Positions 8,085 to 18,062 of a stretch of DNA of 57,891 nucleotides are shown in pieces (position 1 is the stretch's first letter; each line of letters opens with the position of its first letter). The stretch comes from Clostridiales bacterium (GTDB taxonomy: Bacteria > Bacillota > Clostridia > Oscillospirales > Oscillospiraceae), in the NCBI GenBank assembly GCA_021201185.1, contig JAJQFJ010000078.1, forward strand, positions 1-57,891. Reading direction: 5' to 3'. Both the position numbers and the translations under genes were made by a program. The notes beneath the pieces were generated by a model. The model searched no databases and was not told where the DNA came from. It saw nothing but the letters and a program-made list of their open reading frames with translations.

Positions 8085-8690
8085 TTACTTGGAGTACAGC
8101 TCGACGATCAGGTGCTCTTCCACCGGGAAGTCCACATCGGCCCGCTCAGGCAGCCGGGTAATGGTGCCCTTCAGGGCCTCCTTCTCCCGCTCCATCCAGG
8201 CGGGGACGGACACAACGATGGCGTCCTCACCCAGGAAACGCTTGAACTGCACAGAAGAGCGGCTGCTGGCCTTGACCTCGATCACGTCGCCGGCCTTCAC
8301 CTGGTAGGAGGGGATGTTCACCCGCTTGCCGTTGACCAGGAAGTGGCCGTGGTTCACCAGCTGACGAGCCTCACGGCGGGTCATGGCGAAGCCCAGACGG
8401 AACACCACGTTGTCCAGGCGGCGCTCCAGGCTGGTCAGCAGGTTGTCACCGGTGACGCCGGGAGCCCGCTCCGCCTTCTCATAGTAGAGGCGGAACTGCT
8501 TCTCCAGGACGCCATAGATGAACTTGACCTTCTGCTTCTCCTGAAGCTGGAGGGCGTACTCGCTCTTCTTCTTGCGCATCTGGTTCTTGGCGGTGCGCTT
8601 GTTGCTCTTCTTGCCGTTGTAACCCATAACGGCGGGGGAGATGCCCAGAGCCTCGCAGCGCTTGGCGATGGGCTGAGTGTTCTTTGCCAT
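8085..8690 (-). CDS. rpsD: 30S ribosomal protein S4
   Basis: S4 nucleates 30S assembly by binding the 5' domain of 16S rRNA. The 201-residue protein has the S4 RNA-binding fold near [22 protein letters not shown] (about residues 90-111) and the following [19 protein letters not shown]. The N-terminal region lacks the four-cysteine zinc site of the zinc-binding S4 form (only one Cys, near residue 12), so it is the zinc-independent type, unlike several neighbouring proteins such as S14, L36 and L24 that keep zinc cysteines. Confidence 0.97.
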   Translation of the reverse strand: MAKNTQPIAKRCEALGISPAVMGYNGKKSNKRTAKNQMRKKKSEYALQLQEKQKVKFIYGVLEKQFRLYYEKAERAPGVTGDNLLTSLERRLDNVVFRLGFAMTRREARQLVNHGHFLVNGKRVNIPSYQVKAGDVIEVKASSRSSVQFKRFLGEDAIVVSVPAWMEREKEALKGTITRLPERADVDFPVEEHLIVELYSK

Positions 8691-8713
8691 AGTCTATTTC
8701 CTCCTTCTCGTGA

Positions 8714-9109
8714 TCAGACGCGTCTTCTCTTGGGAGGACGGCAGCCATTGTGGGGGACGGGAGTGACGTCCTTGATCAGGGTCACTTCCAGACCCACACC
8801 CTGGAGGGCGCGGATAGCGGCCTCACGGCCGGCGCCGGGGCCCTTCACATAGACTTCCACCGTCTTCAGGCCATGCTCCATGGCGGCCTTGGCGGCAGTC
8901 TCAGCGGCAGTCTGAGCGGCAAAGGGAGTGGACTTCCGGCTGCCCCGGAAGCCCAGGCCACCGGAGGATGCCCAGCTCAGGGCGTTGCCCTGGAGGTCAG
9001 TGACGGTGACCATGGTGTTGTTAAAGGAAGAGCGGATATGCACAGCGCCCTTCTCCACGTTCTTGCGCTCGCGGCGGCGGCGCACGACAGTCTTCTTAGC
9101 TTTGGCCAT
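8714..9109 (-). CDS. rpsK: 30S ribosomal protein S11
   Basis: S11 lies on the 30S platform close to the E site. The 131-residue product has the conserved core [20 protein letters not shown] and SAGGLGFRG-like [19 protein letters not shown], and ends with the typical basic tail [14 protein letters not shown]. Order rpsM-rpsK-rpsD is standard. Confidence 0.97.
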   Translation of the reverse strand: MAKAKKTVVRRRRERKNVEKGAVHIRSSFNNTMVTVTDLQGNALSWASSGGLGFRGSRKSTPFAAQTAAETAAKAAMEHGLKTVEVYVKGPGAGREAAIRALQGVGLEVTLIKDVTPVPHNGCRPPKRRRV

Positions 9110-9125
9110 TGTTCATATCCCTCCT

Positions 9126-9494
9126 TTACTTCTTCTTGTTGGCAATGGTCTTCTTGGGGCCCTTCCGGGTGCGGGCGTTGGTCTTGGAGCGCTGGCCACG
9201 GACGGGCAGGCTCTTCTTGTGGCGCATGCCACGATAGGAGCCGATCTCAATGAGGCGCTTGATGTCCAATGCCACGTTACGGCGCAGGTCGCCTTCCACC
9301 ATATACTGGTGTCCGATTACCTCACGCAGAGCTGCTTCCTGAGCCTCGGTGAGATCGCGGACCCGGGTGTTGGGGTCGATCCCGGTCTGGGCGAGGATCT
9401 TGTTGGCGCTGGTGCGGCCAATACCGTAGATATAGGTCAGGCCGATCTCGATGCGCTTATCCTTGGGCAGGTCAATGCCGGCAATACGTGCCAT
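9126..9494 (-). CDS. rpsM: 30S ribosomal protein S13
   Basis: S13 sits in the 30S head and contacts the P-site tRNA and bridge B1. The 122-residue protein has the H2TH-type N-terminus [19 protein letters not shown], the [11 protein letters not shown] motif and the basic C-terminal tail [17 protein letters not shown]. It follows rpmJ by 16 bp. Confidence 0.97.
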   Translation of the reverse strand: MARIAGIDLPKDKRIEIGLTYIYGIGRTSANKILAQTGIDPNTRVRDLTEAQEAALREVIGHQYMVEGDLRRNVALDIKRLIEIGSYRGMRHKKSLPVRGQRSKTNARTRKGPKKTIANKKK

Positions 9495-9510
9495 AAGTCA
9501 ATACACCTCC

Positions 9511-9624
9511 TTATCCTTGTCTCTGTTTGTGCTTGGGATTCGGGCAAATCACCATAACTCTGCCCTTGCGCTTAATGACCTTGCATTTCTCGCACATGGG
9601 CTTGACTGACGGTCTTACTTTCAT
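9511..9624 (-). CDS. rpmJ: 50S ribosomal protein L36
   Basis: L36 is the smallest 50S protein and stabilises 23S rRNA near the peptidyl-transferase centre. The 37-residue product begins [20 protein letters not shown] and keeps the zinc ligands C11, C14, C27 and H32. The ATG at 9624 has an AGGAGG ribosome site just upstream. It lies between infA and rpsM, the usual position. Confidence 0.96.
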   Translation of the reverse strand: MKVRPSVKPMCEKCKVIKRKGRVMVICPNPKHKQRQG

Positions 9625-9712
9625 CGTCTTACCTCCTGTTTTGCTGCGTGGAACCGTTCCCTTGTCCAGAGGGCGTCTTTCCACGGCCCCGGCTGTGGTT
9701 ATTTTGCCGGGA

Positions 9713-9931
9713 TCATTTGCTTCTCCAGGTGATCCGGCCGCGCGTCAGATCATAAGGGGACATCTGGACAGTCACCTTATCTCCCGGGAGGATCCGGATA
9801 TAGTTCATCCTGAGCTTGCCGGAAATGTGAGCCAGGATCGTGTGGCCTTTGCCGATGTCCACCAGGAAGGTGGTGTTGGGCAGAGACTCTTTCACGACGC
9901 CCTCCAGCTCGATCATATCGTCTTTGGACAT
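9713..9931 (-). CDS. infA: Translation initiation factor IF-1
   Basis: IF-1 occupies the 30S A site during initiation and aids IF-2 and IF-3. The 72-residue product is a single OB fold starting [15 protein letters not shown] and ending [14 protein letters not shown]. The ATG at 9931 is chosen because GGAGGAAATC lies just upstream and it matches the family start; the frame stays open further upstream into the neighbouring gene. The start overlaps the end of the KOW-protein gene by 19 bp, so translation is probably coupled. Confidence 0.96.
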   Translation of the reverse strand: MSKDDMIELEGVVKESLPNTTFLVDIGKGHTILAHISGKLRMNYIRILPGDKVTVQMSPYDLTRGRITWRSK

Positions 9932-10248
9932 GAGTTGATTTCCTCCTTCAATGGATGCCCTTGTTCGGGCCATACCGGGAACTCTGAGTTGCGGAAGGCG
10001 GCCAATGCAGCGCGCAGTTGCCTGTCGCTGACCGCTTCGCCTCTATGCAGCCGCTGGGCTGCCGGATGTGCGCTGGTCCCTACTCCCCGGACGTGCTTTT
10101 TGCGCTTCCGTTTGGGGGCAGCCAGCTTTCTCCCCTTACCGTTCACCAGCAGGACAAAGTCCCCCTCCTCTTTTACAACGAAGAAGAGCTGTCCCCTGTC
10201 ACGTCCGGCCAGGGAGAGAACGATTTCGTTTGGGTGGATACTTGCCAT
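9913..10248 (-). CDS. KOW-domain RNA-binding protein (map-infA intergenic)
   Basis: A 111-residue basic protein. Residues about 5-45 look like a KOW/L14e-type beta barrel ([19 protein letters not shown], then [19 protein letters not shown]). Small proteins of this kind are commonly found between map and infA in Clostridia, where they are annotated only as RNA-binding. The C-terminal half (about 60-111) has no feature I recognise and overlaps infA, so the last residues may be unconstrained. A ribosomal or translation-linked role is inferred from position; no function is established. Confidence 0.8.
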   Translation of the reverse strand: MASIHPNEIVLSLAGRDRGQLFFVVKEEGDFVLLVNGKGRKLAAPKRKRKKHVRGVGTSAHPAAQRLHRGEAVSDRQLRAALAAFRNSEFPVWPEQGHPLKEEINSCPKTI

Positions 10249-10249
10249 A

Positions 10250-11065
10250 TCAATCTCCGCACCGGGTGAGGATCTCGGCCTCGCCCTCAGTGATGAGAAT
10301 GGTATTTTCGTAATGGGCGGCCAGCTTGCCGTCCGCTGTCATGGGGACCTCCCAGCCATCGGGCATCCGGCGGTTGCGGATGCGGGCCGAGCCTGCGTTG
10401 ACCATGGGCTCTACACAGATGACCATGTTCTTATACAGGCGGGGGCTGCCGCTGAGCGTGCGGGGAGAGACATAGTTTGGCACCTCCGGCGCCTCGTGGA
10501 CGCTGCGGCCGATGCCGTGGCCGGTGTACTCCCGTACCAGGCTGTATCCGTCTCCCTCGGCGCTGGTCTGCACCGCCCGGGAGATGTCGGACACATGGTT
10601 GCCCGCCTTTGCCATCCGGAAGCCCGCCCAGAAGGCGCGCTCTGTCCCCTCGATGAGACGGCGGGCCTCCTCGGAGATCTCGCCGCAGGGGAAGGTGGCG
10701 CAGCAGTCGCCGTGGTAGCCTCCCACGGCCACCCCCTGGCTGTCCAGCCGGTAGTCGCCGACGCAGGCAGTCAGGTCGATGGAGACGATGTCCCCCTCCT
10801 TCAGCTTCCGGTTGGAGGGCACACCGTGGATGATCTCGTCGTTGACCGAGATGCAGGCGTTGCCCTTGAAGCCGTACAGATGGTAGCAGGAGGGGTATCC
10901 CCCATGACTTTTGATGAATTTCCCGATCTCGTGGTCGATCTCCCGGGTGGTGATGCCCGGCTGCACCAGACTTCCCCCGTACGCCCGGGCCATGGCGGCG
11001 AGCCGCCCGGCCTGGCGCATGAGCTCGATCTGGTGAGGGGATTTCAGCGTGATACGTTCAGACAT
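10250..11065 (-). CDS. map: Methionine aminopeptidase, type I
   Basis: Map removes the initiator methionine from nascent proteins. The 271-residue pita-bread-fold protein has all five metal ligands: D97 (SIDLT), D120 (YHGD), H183 (TGHGIG), E219 (CVEPM) and E253 (HYENT), plus the substrate histidine H80. The spacing between the first two ligands is 23 residues, against 11 in E. coli Map, because of an insertion of about 12 residues (around 103-115, DYRLDSQGVAVGG) in the usually short beta-hairpin. It starts one base after the adk stop and ends one base before the KOW gene start. Confidence 0.96.
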   Translation of the reverse strand: MSERITLKSPHQIELMRQAGRLAAMARAYGGSLVQPGITTREIDHEIGKFIKSHGGYPSCYHLYGFKGNACISVNDEIIHGVPSNRKLKEGDIVSIDLTACVGDYRLDSQGVAVGGYHGDCCATFPCGEISEEARRLIEGTERAFWAGFRMAKAGNHVSDISRAVQTSAEGDGYSLVREYTGHGIGRSVHEAPEVPNYVSPRTLSGSPRLYKNMVICVEPMVNAGSARIRNRRMPDGWEVPMTADGKLAAHYENTILITEGEAEILTRCGD

Positions 11066-11066
11066 A

Positions 11067-11699
11067 TCATTCGCCCAGGGCGGCCAGGATGGCCTGGGTG
11101 GTGGCGGGGATGGTGCCCTGGTTGGCCACCATCTTCAGCACGCCCCGGCTCTCGTAGTAGCCCTTGAGAGGCTCCGTCTCGGCATGGTAGGTCTTGAGCC
11201 GGGCCCGAACGGTCTCCGGCTTGTCGTCCTTCCGCTGGGTCAGCGCCTCGCCGCAGACATCGCAGATGCCCTCCGCCTTGGGGGGGGCCGCCACCACATG
11301 GTAGGTGGCTCCGCAGTTCAGGCAGGTGCGGCGGCCGCTCATCCGCTGCTCGATCTCCTCGTCGCTAATCTCAATGGAAACCACGGCGTCGAAGTGGACG
11401 CCGGCCGCCTCCAGAGCGTCCGCCTGGGCCAGGGTGCGGGGCACCCCGTCCAGGATATAGCCGCCAGCGCAGTCCGGCTCCGCCAGGCGCTCGGTGATGA
11501 CCCCGATGATGACCTCATCGGGCACCAGCGCTCCGGCGTCCATATACTCCTTGGCCTTCAGGCCGATGGGGGTGCCGTTCTTCACGGCGGCCCGGAGAAT
11601 ATTGCCGGTGGAGATGGTGGGAATGGACAGCTTTTTGCTCAGGATCTCCGCCTGGGTTCCCTTGCCTGCGCCGGGAGCGCCTAACAGGATCAGTTTCAT
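11067..11699 (-). CDS. adk: Adenylate kinase
   Basis: Adk interconverts AMP, ADP and ATP. The 210-residue protein has the P-loop [10 protein letters not shown] (7-16), the NMP-binding segment and a long LID domain with a Cys4 zinc site (C126, C129, C146, C149), the Gram-positive form. The AMP-binding motif usually reads DGFPR; here it is DGVPRT (84-89), with valine at position 86. It lies between secY and map, the usual place in Bacillota. Confidence 0.97.
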   Translation of the reverse strand: MKLILLGAPGAGKGTQAEILSKKLSIPTISTGNILRAAVKNGTPIGLKAKEYMDAGALVPDEVIIGVITERLAEPDCAGGYILDGVPRTLAQADALEAAGVHFDAVVSIEISDEEIEQRMSGRRTCLNCGATYHVVAAPPKAEGICDVCGEALTQRKDDKPETVRARLKTYHAETEPLKGYYESRGVLKMVANQGTIPATTQAILAALGE

Positions 11700-11712
11700 C
11701 CCTCGGCCCTCC

Positions 11713-13014
11713 TCAGTTCAGGAAGCCCTTGTAGGTGCGCATCGCCATCTGGGACTCCAGTGCCTTCTGGGTATCCAGGGCCACGGAGACAACGATCAGG
11801 ACGGAGGTGCCGCCGATGGACAGGGCGCTCAGACCGATCAGGTTGCCGGTGATGATGGGCAGCAGGGCGATGATGCCCAGGTAGATGGCGCCAAACATGG
11901 TGATCCGGTTCAGCACCCGTCTGAGGAAGTCGGCGGTGGGACGGCCGGCCCGGTATCCGGGGATAAAGCCGCCCTGGGCCTTCAGGTTGTTGGCCACCTC
12001 AACGGGGTTAAACTGGATGGTAGCATAGAAGTAGCTGAAGCCCACGATCAGCAGCACATAGACGATGGCGTACACCACGCCGTCGCTGTCGAAGATCTGC
12101 ATAAAGGTGGAGTCCTCCAGGGACGGCACAAAGGCCGCGATGGTGGCGGGGATGCTGGCGATGGTCTGGGCGAAGATGATGGGCAGAACGCCGGACATAT
12201 TCACCTTCATGGGAATGTTGGAGGACTGGCCGCCATACATCTTCCGGCCCACCACCCGCTTGGCGTACTGGACAGGGATACGGCGCTCGGCGCCGCTGAT
12301 GAACACCACGAAGATGACCAGCAGCAGCATGCCGATGATGATCAGGGGCACCGCCCATCCGGCGATGACGATAGCGCTCTCGTCGGTGACACCGTTGGCC
12401 CAGTTGACCACGCCGATATACATATAGTACACAGCGCTGGGCAGACGGGAGATGATGCCACCAAACAGCAGCATGGAGATGCCGTTGCCGATGCCGAACT
12501 CGGTGATCTGCTCACCCAGCCACATGACGAACACGGAACCGGCGGTGAAGGTGATCACGATAACGATCCCGGCCCACACGCCGTCGTTGGAGAGCAGCTC
12601 GTTATACCGGAGCAGGGTGTAGTAGCCGAAGCCCTGGAGCAGGCCCAGAGCCAGGGTGGTGTAGCGGGTGATGCGCTCGATCGTCCGCTTGCCGTCCTCG
12701 CCGCCGTCCTTGGCCAGCCGCTCCAGGGCCGGGATGGCCACGGTGAGCAGCTGGATAATGATGGAGGCGTTGATATACGGCTGGATGGACAGGGCGAACA
12801 CGGTGCCGCTGCTGTAGGAACCGCCGCTCATGACGTTCATCAGCGCCAGGATGTTGCTGGACGCCGCGTCAAAGTAGCTCTGCAGGCCGGTGGTGTCGAT
12901 AAACGGCACCGGGATGGCGCTGCCCAGGCGGAAGATCAGCAGGATAAAGGCGGTGAAGAGTAACTTCTGACGAAGCTCCTGGATCTTCCAGGCATTGCGA
13001 ATCGTCTCAATCAC
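11713..13014 (-). CDS. secY: Protein translocase subunit SecY
   Basis: SecY is the channel of the Sec translocon. The 433-residue product has ten predicted membrane segments, the plug region after TM1, the signature [16 protein letters not shown] (about 30-45), the conserved [11 protein letters not shown] loop and [16 protein letters not shown] near the C-terminus. It starts with GTG immediately after the rplO stop, so its ribosome site lies within the end of rplO and the two are likely coupled. SecG is encoded separately at 32.3 kb. Confidence 0.98.
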   Translation of the reverse strand: MIETIRNAWKIQELRQKLLFTAFILLIFRLGSAIPVPFIDTTGLQSYFDAASSNILALMNVMSGGSYSSGTVFALSIQPYINASIIIQLLTVAIPALERLAKDGGEDGKRTIERITRYTTLALGLLQGFGYYTLLRYNELLSNDGVWAGIVIVITFTAGSVFVMWLGEQITEFGIGNGISMLLFGGIISRLPSAVYYMYIGVVNWANGVTDESAIVIAGWAVPLIIIGMLLLVIFVVFISGAERRIPVQYAKRVVGRKMYGGQSSNIPMKVNMSGVLPIIFAQTIASIPATIAAFVPSLEDSTFMQIFDSDGVVYAIVYVLLIVGFSYFYATIQFNPVEVANNLKAQGGFIPGYRAGRPTADFLRRVLNRITMFGAIYLGIIALLPIITGNLIGLSALSIGGTSVLIVVSVALDTQKALESQMAMRTYKGFLN

Positions 13015-13455
13015 TTAGATCACCTCGGCCTTTCCTCCAACTGCTTCGATTTTTTCCTTCGCAGATGCAGAGAACGCCTTGGCCTTCACGGTGAGCTTCT
13101 TGGTCAGCTCCCCGTTGCCCAGGATCTTGATGCCGTACTTGCTCTTGCTGATGATGCCAGCCTTGATGATGTCGTCCACAGTGACGGTGGCGCCGTCCTC
13201 GAACTGCTCCAGCATGCTCACATTGATGGCATCCAGGGGCTTGGCATAAATGTTGTTGAAGCCGCGCTTGGGCAGACGGCGGGTCAGAGGCATCTGGCCG
13301 CCCTCGAAGCCGATGCGGACGCCGCCGCCAGAGCGGGCCTTCTGGCCCTTGTGGCCCCGACCGGCAGTCTTGCCGTTGCCGGTGCCGTGGCCGCGGCCCT
13401 TGCGCTTCGCCGCATGGGTGGAACCCAGGGCGGGAGAGAGGTCCTGAATATTCAT
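13015..13455 (-). CDS. rplO: 50S ribosomal protein L15
   Basis: L15 is a 23S rRNA-binding assembly protein. The 146-residue product has the Gly/Arg-rich N-terminus ([19 protein letters not shown]), the [13 protein letters not shown] motif and the C-terminal globular domain typical of the family. Its stop abuts the secY GTG start. Confidence 0.97.
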   Translation of the reverse strand: MNIQDLSPALGSTHAAKRKGRGHGTGNGKTAGRGHKGQKARSGGGVRIGFEGGQMPLTRRLPKRGFNNIYAKPLDAINVSMLEQFEDGATVTVDDIIKAGIISKSKYGIKILGNGELTKKLTVKAKAFSASAKEKIEAVGGKAEVI

Positions 13456-13470
13456 AGCAACATACCCTCC

Positions 13471-13653
13471 TTATTCAGCGTCGGTCACCTTGCAGAGGTA
13501 ACCGATCTGGGCGAGCTTACCGGCGGTCTGAGCGTTGTCAGGCTGCACGGTGGTGTCGCCGATCTTGCGCAGACCCAGGGAGGCTGCGGTGGCCTTGTGC
13601 TTCTGGAGACGGCCGTTCAGGCTCTTGACCAGAGTGATCTTCTTGTTTGCCAT
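13471..13653 (-). CDS. rpmD: 50S ribosomal protein L30
   Basis: A 60-residue L30 with the ferredoxin-like fold: [25 protein letters not shown] aligns to the family opening, and the C-terminus carries [11 protein letters not shown]. It lies between rpsE and rplO as usual. Confidence 0.96.
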   Translation of the reverse strand: MANKKITLVKSLNGRLQKHKATAASLGLRKIGDTTVQPDNAQTAGKLAQIGYLCKVTDAE

Positions 13654-13667
13654 TTCGTCCGACCTCC

Positions 13668-14162
13668 TTACAGCTCATCCACGGACTTGCCCCGGGTGGC
13701 GGCGACCTGCTCAGGAGTGCGCAGGCTCTTCAGTCCCTCGAAGGTGGCGGCGACCACGTTGTTGGGGTTGCGGGTGCGCAGGCACTTGGTTCGGATGTCC
13801 TTGATACCGGCAGCCTCCATCACGGCACGCACCGGGCCGCCGGCGATGACGCCGGTGCCTTCGGGGGCGGGCTTGAGCAGCACCCGTCCGGCGGAGAAGG
13901 AACCGACCACCTCATGGGGGATGGTGGTGCCCGCCGTGGACACGGTAATCATGTTCTTCTTGGCAGCCTCCAGGCCCTTGCGGATAGCCTCAGGCACCTC
14001 GGCAGCCTTGCCCAGGCCGTAGCCCACCTTGCCCTTGCCGTCGCCGATGACCATCAGCGCGGTGAACTTGGCGACACGGCCGCCCTTGACGGTCTTGCTG
14101 ACCCGGTTCAGATAGACGAGCTTCTCGATATACTCGCTCTGGGGTTTCTCAAATCTAGCCAT
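13668..14162 (-). CDS. rpsE: 30S ribosomal protein S5
   Basis: S5 helps to form the mRNA entry channel and affects decoding accuracy. The 164-residue protein has the double-stranded-RNA-type N-terminal domain ([22 protein letters not shown]) and the C-terminal domain with [17 protein letters not shown], the canonical S5 signature. Ordinary length and position. Confidence 0.97.
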   Translation of the reverse strand: MARFEKPQSEYIEKLVYLNRVSKTVKGGRVAKFTALMVIGDGKGKVGYGLGKAAEVPEAIRKGLEAAKKNMITVSTAGTTIPHEVVGSFSAGRVLLKPAPEGTGVIAGGPVRAVMEAAGIKDIRTKCLRTRNPNNVVAATFEGLKSLRTPEQVAATRGKSVDEL

Positions 14163-14179
14163 TTTCTATCCTCCTCCGA

Positions 14180-14539
14180 TCAGAACTGCAGGCCGCCCTC
14201 ACGGGCGCCCTCCGCCAGGGCCTGCACACGGCCGTGGTACAGGTAGCCGCCACGGTCGAAGACCACGGTGTCGATGCCTGCGGCCTTGGCCCGCTCTGCG
14301 ACCAGCTTGCCCACCTTCTTGGCGGCCTCTACGTTGCTGCCGGGGCCCTCGAAGCCCTTCTCCAGAGAGGAGGCGGAGACCAGAGTCACGCCCTTGGTGT
14401 CGGCAATGACCTGGGCATAGATATTGGTCTCGCTGCGGAAAACGTTCAGACGGGGTCTCTCGGGGGTGCCGGAGATCTTAGAACGGACACGCTTATGGCG
14501 CTTGATGCGCTGGGCGTTGGTATTAGGTCTTTTAATCAT
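14180..14539 (-). CDS. rplR: 50S ribosomal protein L18
   Basis: L18 binds 5S rRNA. The 119-residue product has the basic N-terminus ([20 protein letters not shown]), the [15 protein letters not shown] core and the C-terminal [19 protein letters not shown] motif. Normal length. Confidence 0.97.
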   Translation of the reverse strand: MIKRPNTNAQRIKRHKRVRSKISGTPERPRLNVFRSETNIYAQVIADTKGVTLVSASSLEKGFEGPGSNVEAAKKVGKLVAERAKAAGIDTVVFDRGGYLYHGRVQALAEGAREGGLQF

Positions 14540-14553
14540 TTAGGCACACCTCC

Positions 14554-15102
14554 TTACTTCTTCTTGGCGCCGGTCTTGCCTTCCTTGCGGCGGATGACCT
14601 CATCGGCGTACTTGATACCCTTGCCCTTGTAAGGCTCGGGAGGACGAATCTCGCGGATACGGGCGGCCACCTGGCCCACCTGCTGCTTGTCGCAGCCCTT
14701 GACGATGATCTTGTTGGGCTCGGGGGACTCCAGGGTGATGCCGGGAACCTCGTCCACAAAGACCTGGTGGAAATAGCCCACGTTCATAACGAGCTGATTG
14801 CCCTGCTTTGCCACACGATAGCCGATGCCGTTGACCTGGAGCTCCTTAGAGAAGCCCTTGGTCACGCCCAGCACCATGCTGTTGAGGATGGAGCGGGTCA
14901 TGCCATGGGCGGCCCGGTTCTCCTTGGCGTCGTTGGGGCGGGTGACGTGGATCACATTGCCCTCCTGCTTCACGGTGATGGCGGCGGGGAACTGATGGCT
15001 CAGCTCGCCCAGGGGGCCCTTGACCGTGATGGCGTTGTCCTCAGCGATGGTCACGGTAACACCAGCGGGGACATCGATAGGCATTCTGCCAATTCGAGAC
15101 AT
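14554..15102 (-). CDS. rplF: 50S ribosomal protein L6
   Basis: L6 lies at the base of the L7/L12 stalk beside the sarcin-ricin loop. The 182-residue product starts MSRIGRMPIDVPAGVTV and ends with the L6 signature PEPYKGKGIKYADEVIRRKE followed by a basic tail. Confidence 0.97.
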   Translation of the reverse strand: MSRIGRMPIDVPAGVTVTIAEDNAITVKGPLGELSHQFPAAITVKQEGNVIHVTRPNDAKENRAAHGMTRSILNSMVLGVTKGFSKELQVNGIGYRVAKQGNQLVMNVGYFHQVFVDEVPGITLESPEPNKIIVKGCDKQQVGQVAARIREIRPPEPYKGKGIKYADEVIRRKEGKTGAKKK

Positions 15103-15116
15103 TCTGTGTTACCTCC

Positions 15117-15512
15117 TTACCAGACAAACGCCAGGACTTCACCGCCGACGTGAGCCGCGCGAGCAGCCTTGTCGGTCATGACGCCCTTGGAAGTGGATAC
15201 GATCGCGATGCCCAGGCCGTGGAGGACCCGGGGCAACTCGTCGGCGCCGGCATAGACCCGGAGACCGGGCTTGGAGACGCGGCGCAGGCCGGTGATGGCC
15301 TTCTCATTGCCGTTGTACTTCAGGGTGATGCGGATGATGCCCTGGGTGCCGTCGTCAATGAGCTGGAAGTTCTTGATATAGCCCTCGTCCAGCAGGATCT
15401 GAGCGATGGACTTCTTCATGTTGGACGCGGGGACGTCCACGGTGGTATGCTTGGCGGCGTTCGCGTTGCGGATGCGGGTCAGCATATCTGCGATGGGATC
15501 TGTGATGTGCAT
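15117..15512 (-). CDS. rpsH: 30S ribosomal protein S8
   Basis: S8 binds helix 21 of 16S rRNA and in many bacteria represses the spc operon by binding its mRNA. The 131-residue protein begins [17 protein letters not shown] and ends with the S8 signature [20 protein letters not shown]. An unusually long, palindrome-rich spacer (183 bp) separates it from rpsN. Confidence 0.97.
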   Translation of the reverse strand: MHITDPIADMLTRIRNANAAKHTTVDVPASNMKKSIAQILLDEGYIKNFQLIDDGTQGIIRITLKYNGNEKAITGLRRVSKPGLRVYAGADELPRVLHGLGIAIVSTSKGVMTDKAARAAHVGGEVLAFVW

Positions 15513-15695
15513 ACGTTTTGACCTCCTTGAGAAAAGGTTACAGGCGGGCGGTGCTGCCGCCCCCTGTCAAGCGCCAGGGTATCAGGGGAACTCATGCCGC
15601 AGGCGGTGACGGCAGCCGCCGCCCCGGCAGGGTCTTCCCATGACTTCTGACGCGTTGGAACGGATCAAATTCCCATTGGGGGAAGGGGTTTCTCC
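15513..15695 (-). other. Structured rpsN-rpsH spacer
   Basis: A 183-bp gap in a cluster whose other spacers are mostly under 25 bp. It contains a hairpin GGGCGG-TGCTG-CCGCCC (15546-15562) and further GC-rich complementary runs (GCGGCGG/CCGCC types around 15600-15630). No T run marks a terminator and no coding frame is convincing. It could hold a regulatory site, for example one bound by S8, or be a decayed repeat; neither can be shown here. Confidence 0.4.
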
Positions 15696-15881
15696 TTACC
15701 AGGAGGCCTTCTTCACACCGGGGATCTGGCCCTTGTAGGCCAGCTCACGGAAGCAGATACGGCAGATGCCGTAGTTGCGCAGGTAGGCGTGGGGCCGGCC
15801 GCAGATTTTGCAGCGGTTGTACTTGCGGGTGGAATACTTCGCAGGGCGCTGCTGCTTGATCTTCATAGAAGTCTTTGCCAT
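15696..15881 (-). CDS. rpsN: 30S ribosomal protein S14, type Z
   Basis: The short zinc-binding S14 (61 residues) has the motif [20 protein letters not shown] (C-X2-C-X12-C-X2-C). This is the zinc form normal in Bacillota. It lies between rplE and rpsH as expected. Confidence 0.97.
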   Translation of the reverse strand: MAKTSMKIKQQRPAKYSTRKYNRCKICGRPHAYLRNYGICRICFRELAYKGQIPGVKKASW

Positions 15882-15896
15882 GTTCAGTCTCCTCCC

Positions 15897-16436
15897 TTAC
15901 TTGGCATACGGAGCGCCCAGCTGACCGAGCAGCTCGCGGGCCTCCTCATCGGTGTTGGCAGTGGTCACGATAACGATATCCATGCCCCGAATCTTGTCGA
16001 TCTTGTCGTACTCGATCTCAGGGAAGATCAGCTGCTCCTTGATGCCCAGAGCGTAGTTGCCCCGGCCGTCGAAGGAATCGGCGGAGATGCCCCGGAAGTC
16101 ACGGACACGGGGCAGGGCAATGTTGAACAGCCGGTCCAGGAACTCCCACATCTTGTCCTGACGGAGAGTGACCTTTGCGCCGATGGGCATGCCCTCGCGG
16201 AGCTTGAAGTTAGCCACGCTCTTCTTGGCCTTGCAGATGACAGCCTTCTGGCCGGTGATGGTGGTCAGATCGTTGACCACGTTGTCCAGCACCTTGGCGT
16301 TCTCACGGCCCTCGCTGCAGCCCACGTTCACCACGATCTTCTCCAGGCGGGGAATCTGCATGACGGACTTGTAGCCGAACTTCTGCATCAGAGCAGGGGC
16401 GACTTCCTGATTGTATTTATCCTTCAAAGTAGGCAT
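15897..16436 (-). CDS. rplE: 50S ribosomal protein L5
   Basis: L5 binds 5S rRNA and contacts the P-site tRNA in the central protuberance. The 179-residue product has the conserved [18 protein letters not shown] and [11 protein letters not shown] motifs and ends in [19 protein letters not shown], typical of the family. Confidence 0.97.
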   Translation of the reverse strand: MPTLKDKYNQEVAPALMQKFGYKSVMQIPRLEKIVVNVGCSEGRENAKVLDNVVNDLTTITGQKAVICKAKKSVANFKLREGMPIGAKVTLRQDKMWEFLDRLFNIALPRVRDFRGISADSFDGRGNYALGIKEQLIFPEIEYDKIDKIRGMDIVIVTTANTDEEARELLGQLGAPYAK

Positions 16437-16456
16437 TTTCAGTTCTCGCTCCTCTC

Positions 16457-16771
16457 TCAGATCTCAGCGCCGCACTTCTTGCAGACGCGGGTCTTCTTGC
16501 CGTCCACAATCTTGCTGGCGGCCTTGGTGGGCTTGCCGCACTTGGGGCAGACCCGCATGACCTTGCAGGCATAGATGGGGCAGGCCTTCTTGATAATGCC
16601 GGACTCGTCGCCCTGCTTCCGGGCCTTGGTGTGCCGGTAGCAGACGTTGACGCCCTCGACAATGACCTTGCTCTCCTTGGGGAGGACGGCGATGACCTCG
16701 CCGGTCTTGCCCACGTCCTTGCCGGAGAGGACAATGACCTTGTCGCCCTTCTTCACGTTGATTTTCTTCAT
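16457..16771 (-). CDS. rplX: 50S ribosomal protein L24
   Basis: L24 initiates 50S assembly. The 104-residue protein has an N-terminal KOW domain ([20 protein letters not shown], about 8-27) and a C-terminal zinc-ribbon-like segment with two CxxC pairs (CPKCG and CKKCG). Confidence 0.97.
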   Translation of the reverse strand: MKKINVKKGDKVIVLSGKDVGKTGEVIAVLPKESKVIVEGVNVCYRHTKARKQGDESGIIKKACPIYACKVMRVCPKCGKPTKAASKIVDGKKTRVCKKCGAEI

Positions 16772-16784
16772 CTGGGTGCCCTCC

Positions 16785-17153
16785 TTAAATCACTTCGGGA
16801 GCCAGAGACAGGATACGGAGATAATCCTTGTCACGGAGCTCACGGGCGACAGGCCCAAAGATACGGGTACCCTGGGGGGTCTTATCGTCCTTGATGATGA
16901 CGGCAGCGTTCTCGTCGAAGCGGACGTAGGAGCCGTCTGCACGGCGGACGCCGTAGGCGGAGCGGACGATGACGGCCTTGACCACGTCGCCCTTCTTCAC
17001 CTGGCCGCCGGGAGCTGCCTTGCGGACAGAGGCGACGACCACGTCGCCGATGTTGCCGTACTTGCGGCGGGAGCCGCCCAGCACCCGAATGGTTTTCAGT
17101 ACCTTGGCGCCGGTATTGTCAGCGACCTTCAGCAGAGTTTCTTCCTGAATCAT
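16785..17153 (-). CDS. rplN: 50S ribosomal protein L14
   Basis: L14 forms intersubunit bridges with 16S rRNA. The 122-residue product has the family start [17 protein letters not shown] and the C-terminal [19 protein letters not shown] signature. Normal length. Confidence 0.98.
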   Translation of the reverse strand: MIQEETLLKVADNTGAKVLKTIRVLGGSRRKYGNIGDVVVASVRKAAPGGQVKKGDVVKAVIVRSAYGVRRADGSYVRFDENAAVIIKDDKTPQGTRIFGPVARELRDKDYLRILSLAPEVI

Positions 17154-17167
17154 CTATCGGCACCTCC

Positions 17168-17431
17168 TTACTTCGCTTTTTCGATGATCTCGACCAGTCT
17201 CCAGCGCTTATCCTTGGAGAGGGGGCGAGTCTCCATGACCCGGACACGATCGCCGACATGGCACTCGTTGTTCTCGTCATGGGCCTTGAGCTTATAGGTT
17301 CTCTTGACGATCTTCTTGTATAGGGGGTGGGCCACACGGTCGGCAATGGCCACCACGATCGTCTTATCCGTCTTATCGGAAACCACCAGGCCGACTCTGG
17401 TCTTGCGGGAAGAAGTTCTTTCCATGTTCAT
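17168..17431 (-). CDS. rpsQ: 30S ribosomal protein S17
   Basis: An 87-residue OB-fold S17 with the conserved [29 protein letters not shown] and [20 protein letters not shown] stretches. It follows rpmC by 8 bp. Confidence 0.97.
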   Translation of the reverse strand: MNMERTSSRKTRVGLVVSDKTDKTIVVAIADRVAHPLYKKIVKRTYKLKAHDENNECHVGDRVRVMETRPLSKDKRWRLVEIIEKAK

Positions 17432-17439
17432 GCTCCTCC

Positions 17440-17631
17440 TTAGTCAGCGGCCTTTTCGCGGATGATGGTCTTAACCCGGGCGATGTCGTGCTTGACATCG
17501 GCCAGCTTCTGGGGATTGTTCAGCTGATTGGTGGCGTGCTGAAAGCGCAGGTTAAACAGCTCTTTCTTCAGCTCCACCAGCTTGGCGTCCAGCTCAGCGG
17601 CGGACATAGCGCGGATCTCTTTTGCCTTCAT
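17440..17631 (-). CDS. rpmC: 50S ribosomal protein L29
   Basis: A 63-residue two-helix L29 at the tunnel exit, with the motif [19 protein letters not shown]. Its ATG overlaps the TAA of rplP (TAATG), which suggests translational coupling. Confidence 0.97.
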   Translation of the reverse strand: MKAKEIRAMSAAELDAKLVELKKELFNLRFQHATNQLNNPQKLADVKHDIARVKTIIREKAAD

Positions 17632-18062
17632 TACGCTTCACCACCCTCCACAACGGCTTCTTTCTTCACGATCTTGGTCTTGATCGGCAGCTTGTGGGCG
17701 GCCAGACGCAGAGCCTCCCGGGCGGTGGCCTCGGGGACGCCGGCGATCTCGAACATCACGCGGCCGGGCTTGACAACGGCGACCCAATACTCGGGGGAGC
17801 CCTTACCTTTACCCATACGGGAGCCGGCAGCCTGCTGGGTGACGGGCTTGTCGGGGAAGATCTTAATCCACACCTTGCCGCCACGCTTGGTATAACGGGT
17901 CATGGCGACACGGGCGGCCTCGATCTGGTTGGACTTGATCCAGGCGGGCTCGACGGCCTGGAGACCATATTCACCGTAGGTGACGGTGTTGCCGCGAGTG
18001 GCTTTGCCGGTCATGCGGCCCCGCTGCACTCTGCGGTACTTTACTCTCTTCGGCAGAAGCAT
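17631..18062 (-). CDS. rplP: 50S ribosomal protein L16
   Basis: L16 lies by the A-site and is needed for tRNA accommodation. The 143-residue product begins [17 protein letters not shown] and contains the conserved [19 protein letters not shown] segment. It overlaps rpsC and rpmC by one base on either side. Confidence 0.98.
   Translation of the reverse strand: MLLPKRVKYRRVQRGRMTGKATRGNTVTYGEYGLQAVEPAWIKSNQIEAARVAMTRYTKRGGKVWIKIFPDKPVTQQAAGSRMGKGKGSPEYWVAVVKPGRVMFEIAGVPEATAREALRLAAHKLPIKTKIVKKEAVVEGGEA

Noticed and set aside
9527..11167. A 546-codon plus-strand frame over rpmJ, infA, map and adk
   Set aside because: The opposite strand carries five recognisable genes. The frame has no motifs.
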